Assembly (NCBI GenBank): GCA_029288115.1
Contig: JARFPV010000650.1
Span: forward strand, 1 to 12,390
Direction: 5' to 3'
DNA from: Akkermansiaceae bacterium
GTDB taxonomy: Bacteria; Verrucomicrobiota; Verrucomicrobiia; Verrucomicrobiales; Akkermansiaceae
Length of the DNA stretch: 12,390 bases
Both the position numbers and the translations under genes were made by a program. Each line of letters begins with the position of its first letter. Within the stretch, counting starts at the first letter, position 1. A model generated the notes under the pieces. It worked only from the letters and a program-made list of their open reading frames with translations, did no database searches and was not told the DNA's origin. Shown in pieces: positions 5,976 through 12,390 of this stretch.

Positions 5976-7925
5976 ATGAAAAAACGTACACGCATTCTAT
6001 TCGCCGCCTTAACCGGCGTGGCTCTCCATGCCCAGGGACAGGTCTATGACCCCGGCAAGAGCGGCGGCACCACCAAACCTGCTCCTCAGTCTAGCAATGG
6101 TGACACCACCATCATCAACAAAAAGCAGGACTCAAAATCGCCCTACGGCAACGAGGTTCCCTTCATCGATCCTACCCAGGAAACAATTACCCTCATGGGG
6201 CACACTTTCAATCTGGGCGACAACCGTTTGGGCGGACAGTTTGAAGCCTATCTGGCAGACTCACCTAACACATCCAAAGCAGCCCAGGAATACCGCGATA
6301 CCATTGACTCCGTCCTAGATGCCGTATCACCACACACCAAAGGAGTTTCCACATCCCAGAAAATACGCAACGGATTTGCCCTACTTCCACGCGCTGCATC
6401 CTATCCAGGTGATGGTAGAATTTGTGATTCACTATCGAATGCGATTTACGCCGCAATGCTCTCCAAAGGCGCAGTGAGTAATTCAAAAGACTATATCGCA
6501 AACCTTGAAAAGGAGAAAAAGCGCCTCATTTACAACCTTGATATTGTCTTAAAAAAGAAAAGCCTCGTGGATGAACCCAATCCCCAGCAAGGTAGCAAAG
6601 GAAAAAAGAAGCCATCCGCTACACTTACTGCGGACACCTATGAGGAACAGGACATGCAAAAACGTGTTCTTGAGATTGAAGCACTTAAAAAACTCCACCA
6701 GGCGAAAGATGAGGTGAATATCGTGCAGGCGAAAATCCAGTATCAGGCACTGCTCGCCCAGCTCTTTGTCCAACGCCGCTTCGAGCACGTGGTGATCGGG
6801 ACCCGTTTTTACAATCTCATTTTCCGCGATGGCGATAGCAAGATGCGCCTCAAAAAAGGCTCTGACGTCTCCAAATTCTTTGGTGAAGGGCTTGGGGTGG
6901 ATCCCACCGTTACCGGCTTGGACTCGGCCGCCAATGAAGCGATGCGTAAGGTCAGCACCTTTGTTGCCGCCTTCCACAACCACCTTAACCACAATGAATT
7001 GCACAGTGCTTCCAAGCGACTGACCGAGGCTTTTGCCATTGGAGAGTTCCTTCCCGTGGTTCAGACAGTACCCTCAGACGAAAGAAGAAAAATCCTCGAA
7101 TACGTCCGCGATGGTCATGCACTGGTCAAGACAATGGACGTGCGCGATTACGCACGCGCAAAAATATTATTAGAAACGCTCAAAAAGCGTTCATCTGATT
7201 TCGACTCAACCAAGGCGGAAGGAGCCATCGCTGCTTACACCCGGGTATCCAATGGACACCTGCGCGCCGCCAAGATCGCCCTGATGAAGGGAGACGAAGC
7301 TAAGTTCGAGCAGGAGCTGAAGAACGCCACGTCCGTCTGGCCCACCAACCCAAAGCTCGATGAAATCGACAAAAAGCTCGATACGATGATTGCTGACGGT
7401 GACGCAGGTAAGACACTCATCAATGACTTTGACCGCCTGCTTAGCGAGAACAACTTCCGTGAGATCTATAAGCGCCGATTCGAGTTCATGCCGGTTGCTC
7501 AGGCTGACGAGAAACGCTTCGATGCCATCAAGCAGATCGTCAAAAACATCACTCGCATCGACACCACCATCCAGCTCGCCAATCAGGCGTCGCTCGGTGG
7601 TAATGATTTTGCCGCGTGGGAAGCCCTTGCAGAGCTTCGCGACGAGTTCCCCAAAGATCCGGAACTACTCCAGCGGTTAGAAAAACTTTCCTCCAGTGTT
7701 GCCAGCTTCACGGTAGCGCTGTCCAAGGCCAAGGAGTTTGAAGACAACGAGTTCAACCCGCAAACTGGCTCGGCTCTTGCATGGTATATGGAGGCAAAAC
7801 GCATCTATCCCGATAGCAAGCACGCACTCCAAGGTATCGACCGCATGGCAGAACGCATCGTATCGGGTGGCAACACGTCGAGCAGCAATTCGTCTGAAGA
7901 CCCATCAGAAGACGACGATTTTTAA
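5976..7925 (+). CDS. Large secreted helical/TPR-like protein of unknown function
   Basis: A 649-residue protein with a signal peptide (MKKRTR, hydrophobic core at 8-18, likely cleavage near Ala19-Gln22). A Gly/Thr/Pro/Gln-rich linker covers 25-60. A short beta motif ITLMGHTFNLGDNRLGG (71-87) precedes an almost wholly helical body. Strongly charged, coiled-coil-prone segments are at about 171-197 and 222-268, separated by a Lys/Pro/Gly hinge (200-215). From ~370 on there are degenerate TPR-like helix pairs, for example near 429-468 (GHLRAAKIALMKGDEAKFEQ), 540-570 (GGNDFAAWEALAELRDEFPKD) and 594-625. The C-terminus is a Ser/Asn/Glu/Asp-rich acidic tail (630-649). No catalytic residues are apparent, and a scaffolding or partner-binding role in the periplasm is the most reasonable guess. 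Last gene of the probable ABC transporter operon. Its TAA is followed directly by a decayed coding remnant. Confidence 0.8.
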   Translation: MKKRTRILFAALTGVALHAQGQVYDPGKSGGTTKPAPQSSNGDTTIINKKQDSKSPYGNEVPFIDPTQETITLMGHTFNLGDNRLGGQFEAYLADSPNTSKAAQEYRDTIDSVLDAVSPHTKGVSTSQKIRNGFALLPRAASYPGDGRICDSLSNAIYAAMLSKGAVSNSKDYIANLEKEKKRLIYNLDIVLKKKSLVDEPNPQQGSKGKKKPSATLTADTYEEQDMQKRVLEIEALKKLHQAKDEVNIVQAKIQYQALLAQLFVQRRFEHVVIGTRFYNLIFRDGDSKMRLKKGSDVSKFFGEGLGVDPTVTGLDSAANEAMRKVSTFVAAFHNHLNHNELHSASKRLTEAFAIGEFLPVVQTVPSDERRKILEYVRDGHALVKTMDVRDYARAKILLETLKKRSSDFDSTKAEGAIAAYTRVSNGHLRAAKIALMKGDEAKFEQELKNATSVWPTNPKLDEIDKKLDTMIADGDAGKTLINDFDRLLSENNFREIYKRRFEFMPVAQADEKRFDAIKQIVKNITRIDTTIQLANQASLGGNDFAAWEALAELRDEFPKDPELLQRLEKLSSSVASFTVALSKAKEFEDNEFNPQTGSALAWYMEAKRIYPDSKHALQGIDRMAERIVSGGNTSSSNSSEDPSEDDDF

Positions 7926-8236
7926 GTCGGTCAGCTTCAAAGTCCTGAAACCGCTGTCAAAAACATCCGCACACGGGCGGATGCCATGTTGGCGGTCGCG
8001 CAAGAAACGGAAAAATTCCCCATACCAAGCGACGAAGAAAAAAAGACGTTTGCCAAACAATGGGAGGACTTGAAAACCAAGGTTGAGGAAAAGCCCAAAC
8101 CTAATCGGAGCAACATGAAGCCCCCCAACAGGTGCGTAAAATCATGGGCAAAGGCATGCAATCCGTCGGCAAAACTTTGGATGAAATTCACGCCATCATC
8201 GTAAAATACGGCATCGATCTGGTGCAAACCAAGTAA
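7926..8236 (+). pseudogene. Decayed gene remnant, no start, one-base frameshift
   Basis: Right after the TAA of the preceding gene, and in the same frame, the sequence reads as credible protein: GQLQSPETAVKNIRTRADAM, then LAVAQETEKFPIPSDEEKK and QWEDLKTKVEEKPKP. A one-base loss then moves the open frame, after which it continues as QQVRKIMGKGMQSVGKTLDE and HAIIVKYGIDLVQTK to a TAA at 8234-8236. The C6 run at 8121-8126 is the natural slippage site: one extra C restores a single frame. No start codon or Shine-Dalgarno precedes the coding-like part; the first in-frame ATG (7986) lies well inside it. The remnant looks like the 3' two-thirds of a small charged helical protein gene. The family is not recognised. 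A sequencing error would explain the frameshift but not the missing start. Confidence 0.5.
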
Positions 8237-8454
8237 TCCCAGGCATATTCCACCCGCATTGGGGATGAAATCGTGGTCTCGCGCATTGATTTCTGCGAAC
8301 TTACGCCACAGATCGGCTAATTTGAATTTAGTGTTATTTTTACCCTCTTTTGCTTGCCAGAGGAGCTTTAATTTCTATTCTCCGTCCCTCCCCAGCAGCT
8401 AGCGCCGCTGGGTCGTCATTTTTTACCAAAGAACAAACCCACGGAACACTACCC
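8237..8454 (+). other. Leader region of the membrane pyrophosphatase gene
   Basis: Together with the remnant before it, this makes 529 bases without an intact gene. In the frame of the remnant, 8237-8320 stays open for 27 codons (SQAYSTRIGDEIVVSRIDFC and on) after the TAA at 8234. That might be more decayed coding sequence or chance. From 8321 the sequence is A/T-rich and should hold the hppA promoter, but I could not place a -35/-10 pair with proper spacing. A terminator-like hairpin follows at 8391-8412. A weak GGAA at 8443-8446 lies 8 bases before the hppA ATG. Confidence 0.5.
8391..8424 (+). terminator. Terminator-like hairpin in the hppA leader (possible attenuator)
   Basis: CCCAGC at 8391-8396 pairs with GCTGGG at 8407-8412. 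Inside it, GC at 8398-8399 pairs with GC at 8404-8405 across one A/C mismatch, leaving a four-base loop. Six bases later comes a run of six T (8419-8424). This is upstream of the hppA ATG (8455), so it either ends transcription coming from the operon on the left or acts as a leader attenuator. The six-base gap between stem and T-run makes it a weaker terminator than the one at 11872-11899. Upstream GGAG at 8362-8365 could pair with CTCC at 8380-8383 as part of a leader fold. I recognise no known riboswitch class. Confidence 0.4.
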
Positions 8455-10494
8455 ATGAATCCCGTTATCACCCCTATTGCAGGCCTCGTAGGCCTTGGTA
8501 TCGCATTCCTGATTCTTGCCACTATTCTAAAGCGCCCAGGGGGCGATGGAAAGGTGAAGGAAATCGCCGACAAAATCCACAAAGGCGCGATGGTGTTTAT
8601 GCGCCGTGAATTTGTTCTGATTTCTCTGTTTGCCATCATCATCGGCGGCTTGCTGTTCTTTTTCCAGAAAGGTGAGTATGGCAAGCAGCAGTCACTCGCA
8701 TTTTTCCTCGGCTGCCTTGCGTCCTCGTTTTCCGGTTTCGTAGGCATGTTCACCGCCACCAAGTCTAACGTGCGCACCACCATTGCTGCCCGTGACAGCG
8801 GTCAGGCGGACGCACTGAGCGTGGCATTCTTCGGCGGCTCTGTGATGGGCCTCACCGTCGCCTCGATGGGCCTGATCGGCCTGGGCGGACTTTACTTCTT
8901 CTACAAAGACAACCACGCCGTGGCAGAAATCATGGAAGGTTTCGCCATGGGCGCATCACTCGTCGCGCTGTTCTACCGTGTCGGTGGAGGCATCTTTACC
9001 AAGGCTGCTGACGTCGGTGCTGACCTCGTCGGAAAAGTCGAGGCCGGCATCCCCGAGGATGATCCACGAAACCCTGGTGTGATCGCCGATAACGTAGGCG
9101 ACAACGTAGGTGACGTCGCTGGTATGGGATCGGACATCTTTGAATCCTATTGCGGAGCACAAATCGCCACTATCGCGATTGCGGGTGCGATTGCCGCCAA
9201 TGCTGCCGAAGCCCTCGGTGCCAGTCGGGAACAGCTGATGCAGCTTCCGCTGGCACTCACTACCATGGGCCTGCTCTGTTCCATCCTCGGAATCCTGCTC
9301 GTCAAAATCATGTCCGCCAAGGACCCCGCGAGCGCATTGCGTATCGGCACCATTGGTGCGGCCATCATCTTTATCGCCGGATCCTTTGGTCTCTGCAAAT
9401 TCCTCGGCGTCAGTAACCACATCGCCGCCGCCGTGCTCTGCGGTGCCGTGGGCGGAATCATCATCGGTCTGGTCACGGAGTATTACACCGGAGGCAAACC
9501 CGTACGTGACATCGCCAAGTCCGGAGAAACCGGTGTGGCCACCGTCATGATTTCCGGTCTTTCCGTTGGACTTAAATCCGTCGCCATTCCCCTACTCACT
9601 CTGGCAGCAACCATCTTTGTTTCCTACGAATTCGCCGGACTTTACGGTGTCGGACTGGCCGCGGTCGGCATGTTAGGCACCGTCGGTATCACCATGGCAA
9701 TCGATGCTTACGGCCCGGTTGCCGATAACGCAGGTGGCATCGCTGAAATGAGTGCCATGGGCCCTGAAACCCGCAAGATCACAGATGGACTGGATGCTGT
9801 GGGTAATACCACCGCCGCAATTGGTAAAGGCTTTGCCATCGGTGCGGCAGGTCTCGCTGCACTTGCCCTCATCACGGCATTCATTCAGAAGGCACATATT
9901 GCCAATTTCGACTTCAAGGACGAGGCTGTGCTGCGCACCTTCTTTGTAGGCCTCTTCATTGGTGGTGTGATTCCCTTCCTCAATGGCGCCATCACCATGG
10001 ATGCCGTCGGCAAGGCCGCCTTCGAAATGATTAACGAAATCCGCCGGCAGTTCCGTGAAATCCCCGGGCTGCTTGAAGGCACCGGTGAACCAGACTCTGA
10101 AAAGTGTGTGGACATCGCCACACGTGCAGCCACCAAACGCATGATCATGCCTGCTGTATTAGCAGTAGGAACCCCCATCGCGGTTGGTTTTGGATTTAAC
10201 GCAATCAGCGACAGTTCAAGCATCGGTGCCATTGCACTGACTGGCACTCTCTGTGGATCCCTGCTCGGCTGCATCCTCATGGCCCTGTTCATGTCAAATG
10301 CAGGTGGTGCCTGGGACAACGCTAAAAAATACGTCGAAGAGGGTCACCACGGTGGCAAGAATTCAGAAACCCACAAAGGTTGCGTGGTCGGTGATACCGT
10401 TGGCGATCCCTTCAAGGACACCTCTGGCCCATCAATGAATATCCTCATCAACGTGATGGCGATTGTTAGTCTTGTCATTGCTCCACTCTTGTAG
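8455..10494 (+). CDS. hppA: Membrane-bound ion-pumping pyrophosphatase, K+-dependent, probably Na+-transporting
   Basis: A 679-residue integral inner-membrane enzyme that couples PPi hydrolysis to cation pumping, with about 15-16 membrane helices. The active site is complete: [11 protein letters not shown] at 186-196, DNVGDNVGD at 212-220 (Asp212/216/220), and [15 protein letters not shown] at 646-660 (Asp647/651/655). GNTTAAIG (450-457) has Ala454 and Gly457, the state of K+-dependent enzymes; K+-independent ones have Lys at the first position. The gate reads DIFES with Asp227, Glu230 and Ser231, matching the arrangement of the Thermotoga Na+-pump, whereas plant H+-pumps carry the Glu one helical turn later (here Gly234). 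Pumping of Na+, or of both Na+ and H+, is therefore likelier than H+ alone. Oddly, Asn666 lies where NILIK normally has the gate Lys. The ATG at 8455 is chosen over a TTG at 8350, which would add 35 non-membrane residues. Confidence 0.95.
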   Translation: MNPVITPIAGLVGLGIAFLILATILKRPGGDGKVKEIADKIHKGAMVFMRREFVLISLFAIIIGGLLFFFQKGEYGKQQSLAFFLGCLASSFSGFVGMFTATKSNVRTTIAARDSGQADALSVAFFGGSVMGLTVASMGLIGLGGLYFFYKDNHAVAEIMEGFAMGASLVALFYRVGGGIFTKAADVGADLVGKVEAGIPEDDPRNPGVIADNVGDNVGDVAGMGSDIFESYCGAQIATIAIAGAIAANAAEALGASREQLMQLPLALTTMGLLCSILGILLVKIMSAKDPASALRIGTIGAAIIFIAGSFGLCKFLGVSNHIAAAVLCGAVGGIIIGLVTEYYTGGKPVRDIAKSGETGVATVMISGLSVGLKSVAIPLLTLAATIFVSYEFAGLYGVGLAAVGMLGTVGITMAIDAYGPVADNAGGIAEMSAMGPETRKITDGLDAVGNTTAAIGKGFAIGAAGLAALALITAFIQKAHIANFDFKDEAVLRTFFVGLFIGGVIPFLNGAITMDAVGKAAFEMINEIRRQFREIPGLLEGTGEPDSEKCVDIATRAATKRMIMPAVLAVGTPIAVGFGFNAISDSSSIGAIALTGTLCGSLLGCILMALFMSNAGGAWDNAKKYVEEGHHGGKNSETHKGCVVGDTVGDPFKDTSGPSMNILINVMAIVSLVIAPLL

Positions 10495-10500
10495 GATATT

Positions 10501-10532
10501 AGCAGCTGTTAAGGATTATCCCAACAGCTGCT
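10501..10532. repeat. Perfect 10-bp inverted repeat / stem-loop between hppA and the next gene
   Basis: AGCAGCTGTT (10501-10510) is perfectly complementary to AACAGCTGCT (10523-10532), with a 12-base loop that itself holds GGATTATCC. It starts 7 bases after the hppA stop and ends 6 bases before the GTG of the next gene. No T-run follows on the plus strand, so it is not a standard intrinsic terminator. It may be a 3'-stabilising or processing hairpin, an imperfect terminator, or a structure that limits ribosome access to the downstream start. Confidence 0.75.
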
Positions 10533-10538
10533 CATACC

Positions 10539-10976
10539 GTGGAAAACCAAGAGGAATCGCATCGTAAACTAACTCTAGAGCAGCGATCCCGCTCTGTGCC
10601 CTATCGCCAGCCGTTTGTTTCAGCCGTTCTGTGGACACTGGTTTTTTATTTGGCGGTCATCGGCTTTTTCACTGTCATTGCCACCTTTTTCCTAGTGCCC
10701 TCAGAGATGAGGCGCACTGCAGCCTACCTGATTGCGGCGATGCTGCCCGCGTGCGGACTTTTATGGACGATTGCCTACTTTAAGCGCCGTAAGGCAACAT
10801 GCCCATTATGCAAGTGCACTCCCTTTCTGGATAACCTTGCCCACAAGCACCAGAAAGCATTCAAGGTCAGACCACTGAATCACGGAACCACCGCTATCTT
10901 CAATGTGGTGCTCGCCCAGCGTTGGCGTTGCATGTATTGCGGCACCCCATTCGACATTCTTAAGACCAAAAAATGA
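10539..10976 (+). CDS. Small two-helix membrane protein with two CxxC pairs (zinc-ribbon-like)
   Basis: A 145-residue protein: a charged N-terminus (1-24), two hydrophobic helices (about 27-53 and 59-80) joined by a short VPSEMRR turn, and a C-terminal domain of ~60 residues. That domain carries CPLC (Cys88/Cys91, with an extra Cys93) and, 40 residues on, CMYC (Cys131/Cys134). Two CxxC pairs at this distance suggest a zinc-ribbon-like fold, which would lie in the cytoplasm given the charge pattern (KRRK at 82-85). No family is recognised. The start is GTG at 10539, with no Shine-Dalgarno and a stem-loop directly upstream; the next Met is residue 57, inside the membrane region, so GTG is the only sensible start. 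It may be read through from hppA. Confidence 0.65.
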   Translation: MENQEESHRKLTLEQRSRSVPYRQPFVSAVLWTLVFYLAVIGFFTVIATFFLVPSEMRRTAAYLIAAMLPACGLLWTIAYFKRRKATCPLCKCTPFLDNLAHKHQKAFKVRPLNHGTTAIFNVVLAQRWRCMYCGTPFDILKTKK

Positions 10977-11014
10977 GGACCCGCTTGCGCAGATCCCCAT
11001 TTTCTCCAGACAAT

Positions 11015-11035
11015 CGGGTGGATTAGACCCACCCG
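11015..11035. terminator. Stem-loop between convergent genes, possible bidirectional terminator
   Basis: CGGGTGG (11015-11021) pairs perfectly with CCACCCG (11029-11035) across a 7-base loop. It sits in the 74-bp gap between the plus-strand CxxC-protein gene and the minus-strand barrel gene, where a shared terminator is expected. Neither strand has a convincing T-run after the stem, so it may stop transcription weakly or protect 3' ends. Confidence 0.45.
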
Positions 11036-11050
11036 TAGAAGTTGGTTAAT

Positions 11051-11818
11051 TTAGAATGAGTAGGAAAGAGAAACACCTCCGTAGAAGAGGTCATCGCTTA
11101 CAGTTGCTCCTCGTGAGTTAGCAAAGTTGCTGTCAGCACCTACATACTTGACGTAAGGAGTCAGAGTAACATTTTCAGTAATTGTCACTGGGACTGCAAC
11201 ACTTGCAAAGAAGTGGTTAAAGCCTTCAACGGCGCCACGGTTATTACCATTCACGTTGGGGCTGAATCCAAAACTCCAAGCCGCACCTGCAGACAGGTCG
11301 ATGCTCACATTTGAGTTGTTGGGAATTTCAATGCTCTTGGTAACTTCAAACTCGAGGTAACCAGCGTCGATCGCATCGGTATCGTGGTAGTAGGTCAGGC
11401 TAAGCCCGATGCCATTCTCTAGTTCAGTCGACAGACCTAAGTAAACTTCGTGTGTGTCGAGCCCTGCTGCGCTGGGGCTATCCGGAAAGAGATAGTTGGT
11501 GTAACCGATAGCAACGTCGATCTTACCAAAGCTCTTGCTCAACTCTACGTAGAGATCGAGCTCGTTAAAACCGGGAGCAAAAGAATTTCCACTATTGTCC
11601 TGGTACCATGCACCAGCAGTCAGCGAAATACCATTACCCAATTCAGTGGAGAGTTCTAAACCAACGTCGCCCATATCGTCACCGAAATCCTGACCGCGCC
11701 ACTCATAAATTGAGTGATAACCGGCATAGATTTCGAATTCGACTTCAGCAGAAGCAGGGACAGATGCAGCAGCCATAAGGCCTCCGCCAATCATCATGGA
11801 TTTGAATGTTTTTTTCAT
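11051..11818 (-). CDS. Outer-membrane beta-barrel protein (putative TorF/Gcw_chp-like porin)
   Basis: A 255-residue exported protein. The signal peptide (MKKTFKSMM, hydrophobic to ~20) ends in PASA, with cleavage after Ala24. The mature chain is a succession of amphipathic strands with alternating hydrophobic/polar residues and aromatic girdles, e.g. VEFEIYAGYHSIYEWRGQD near 26-44. It ends in VSLSYSF, whose terminal Phe is the usual outer-membrane barrel signal. The YHSIYEWRG start of the barrel resembles the TorF/Gcw_chp porin group (family inferred, no search run). About 230 mature residues would fit 10-12 strands. The ATG at 11818 is preferred over an in-frame TTG at 11833 because it starts a standard signal peptide. 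It lies downstream of the ammonium transporter gene on the same strand, past that gene's terminator, so it probably has its own promoter. A role as the outer-membrane pore for nitrogenous solutes is inferred from location. Confidence 0.75.
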   Translation of the reverse strand: MKKTFKSMMIGGGLMAAASVPASAEVEFEIYAGYHSIYEWRGQDFGDDMGDVGLELSTELGNGISLTAGAWYQDNSGNSFAPGFNELDLYVELSKSFGKIDVAIGYTNYLFPDSPSAAGLDTHEVYLGLSTELENGIGLSLTYYHDTDAIDAGYLEFEVTKSIEIPNNSNVSIDLSAGAAWSFGFSPNVNGNNRGAVEGFNHFFASVAVPVTITENVTLTPYVKYVGADSNFANSRGATVSDDLFYGGVSLSYSF

Positions 11819-11865
11819 AGCAACGTATTTCAAGCAGGACGCGTGCCAACTCAGATAATAAAGAC

Positions 11866-11899
11866 AAAAAAACCGGAGCCGCTTAACAGTGGCTCCGGT
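11866..11899 (-). terminator. Intrinsic terminator of the ammonium transporter gene
   Basis: On the minus strand, ACCGGAGCC pairs perfectly with GGCTCCGGT (9 bp; plus-strand positions 11872-11880 and 11891-11899) around a 10-base loop, and the stem is followed directly by seven T (plus-strand A-run 11866-11872). This is a textbook Rho-independent terminator for transcription coming from the ammonium transporter gene, whose stop is 26 bases before the stem. The barrel gene start is only ~50 bases beyond, so its promoter must lie between or overlap this element, unless read-through feeds it. Confidence 0.85.
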
Positions 11900-11925
11900 G
11901 CTTTAAATTAATGATTTTTAAAGGG

Positions 11926-12390
11926 TTAGGCTTCCCAGTTATAGGCTTCCTCACCGTGGTCAGCGCGGTCGAGACCACCGTGCTCAACATCTTCCTCCAC
12001 CCGGATGCCCCCGCAAATCAGCTTGGCAGCGTAGAGACCGATCACTGAAGCTGCGGCACTCCAGACAACCGTCACAACGATGCTCTTACCCTGCACGATC
12101 ACTTGGGCAAAATCACCACTGCCGTCACGGATGAACCAACCGGTGAGCAGAGCTCCCACGATACCTCCGATACCATGAACTCCGAAAACGTCGAGACTAT
12201 CGTCGTAGCCGAGTGCGTGCTTGAGCTTGGTCGCAGCAAAGTAGCAGGCAAGGCTGGATACCGCACCGATTATCAGGGCTCCAACGACATCGGCAGAGCC
12301 TGCAGCTGGTGTAATAGCAACCAGTCCGGCAACCGCACCCGTCGCAGCACCCACCGCGGTAGGTTTCTTGGCAATGATCCACTCGAGCCC
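11926..12390 (-). CDS. amt: Ammonium transporter (Amt/MEP/Rh family), C-terminal part, cut by window edge
   Basis: The last 154 residues of an inner-membrane ammonium channel; the reading frame stays open to the right edge, so the N-terminal ~60% lies outside. The sequence starts in the conserved KPTAVGAATG/AGLVAITPAAG region. It continues with DDSLDVFGVHGIGG, whose His (residue 72 of this part) is one of the two conserved pore histidines, and with the last membrane helices (about 75-90 and 103-126). The cytosolic tail has the typical acidic pattern ending GLDRADHGEEAYNWEA, which in this family couples subunits and contacts the PII protein GlnK. The apparent internal start (a GTG at 12354) is not the real one: family-conserved sequence continues upstream. 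Expression is usually nitrogen-controlled, but the promoter is not in the window. A partner glnK was not seen here and would lie to the right if present. Confidence 0.95.
   Translation of the reverse strand, partial: GLEWIIAKKPTAVGAATGAVAGLVAITPAAGSADVVGALIIGAVSSLACYFAATKLKHALGYDDSLDVFGVHGIGGIVGALLTGWFIRDGSGDFAQVIVQGKSIVVTVVWSAAASVIGLYAAKLICGGIRVEEDVEHGGLDRADHGEEAYNWEA

Noticed and set aside
8350..8454. TTG start at 8350 for the membrane pyrophosphatase
   Set aside because: The added 35 residues are encoded by the terminator-like hairpin region and do not resemble the family N-terminus. The ATG at 8455 starts directly before the first membrane helix and has GGAA upstream.
8341..8454. Fluoride riboswitch in the pyrophosphatase leader
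   Set aside because: Considered because such riboswitches can precede pyrophosphatase genes, but the conserved GGCGAUGG/CGCC core and the expected pseudoknot elements are not visible.
8956..9476. Long antisense open frames over the pyrophosphatase gene
   Set aside because: They are by-products of the GC-rich third positions of a strongly conserved coding gene and show no protein-like motifs.
11819..11833. TTG start at 11833 for the barrel protein
   Set aside because: The ATG at 11818 starts a textbook signal peptide (MKKTFKS); the extra five residues add nothing.
12352..12354. GTG at 12354 as the start of the ammonium transporter
   Set aside because: The frame stays open to the window edge, and the upstream residues (GLEWIIAKKPTA) are conserved Amt sequence, so the gene is simply cut.
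1..12390. CRISPR arrays, transposons, tRNA/rRNA genes, phage genes
   Set aside because: No spaced direct repeats, transposase motifs, terminal repeats with target duplication, or RNA-gene signatures were seen on either strand.

Overview
The window reads as a piece of a bacterial chromosome, most likely from a Gram-negative member of the Planctomycetes-Verrucomicrobia-Chlamydiae group, with Verrucomicrobia as my best guess. The grounds are an outer-membrane beta-barrel, an AsmA-like envelope protein, a lipoprotein signal, an ABCG-type fused ABC transporter beside a large TPR-like secreted protein, and a K+-dependent membrane pyrophosphatase of the Na+-gate type. The taxon is an inference from gene style, not from a marker gene. 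Several starts are GTG and most starts have no recognisable Shine-Dalgarno sequence. I see no phage, transposon, CRISPR or RNA-gene signal.

Layout. Positions 1-93 may be the last codons of a cut-off upstream gene. An anchored alpha/beta hydrolase (97-966, +) converges on and overlaps by 56 bp a Nudix hydrolase of the RppH type (911-1390, -). A small exported protein of unknown function (1467-2000, +) is divergent from the Nudix gene and ends 6 bp from the convergent AsmA-like gene (2007-3563, -). Divergent from the latter is a probable three-gene operon: an ABCG-type ATPase-permease (3668-5482), a single-pass membrane protein (5527-5946) and a 649-residue secreted helical/TPR-like protein (5976-7925). 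This could be an envelope export or assembly module and is the least described part of the window.

Positions 7926-8454 hold no intact gene. The first ~310 bases are a decayed coding remnant with no start and a one-base frameshift. The rest is the leader of the membrane pyrophosphatase gene and carries a terminator-like hairpin. The pyrophosphatase (hppA, 8455-10494) has K+-dependence residues and the sodium-type gate glutamate, but Asn at a position where I expect a conserved gate Lys. A perfect 10-bp stem-loop separates it from a small membrane protein with two CxxC pairs (10539-10976).

On the minus strand at the right end lie an outer-membrane barrel protein (11051-11818) and, upstream of it, the 3' part of an ammonium transporter gene (11926-12390, cut by the window edge), with a clear intrinsic terminator between them. 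The pair suggests an ammonium/nitrogen uptake locus in which the barrel could be the outer-membrane pore.
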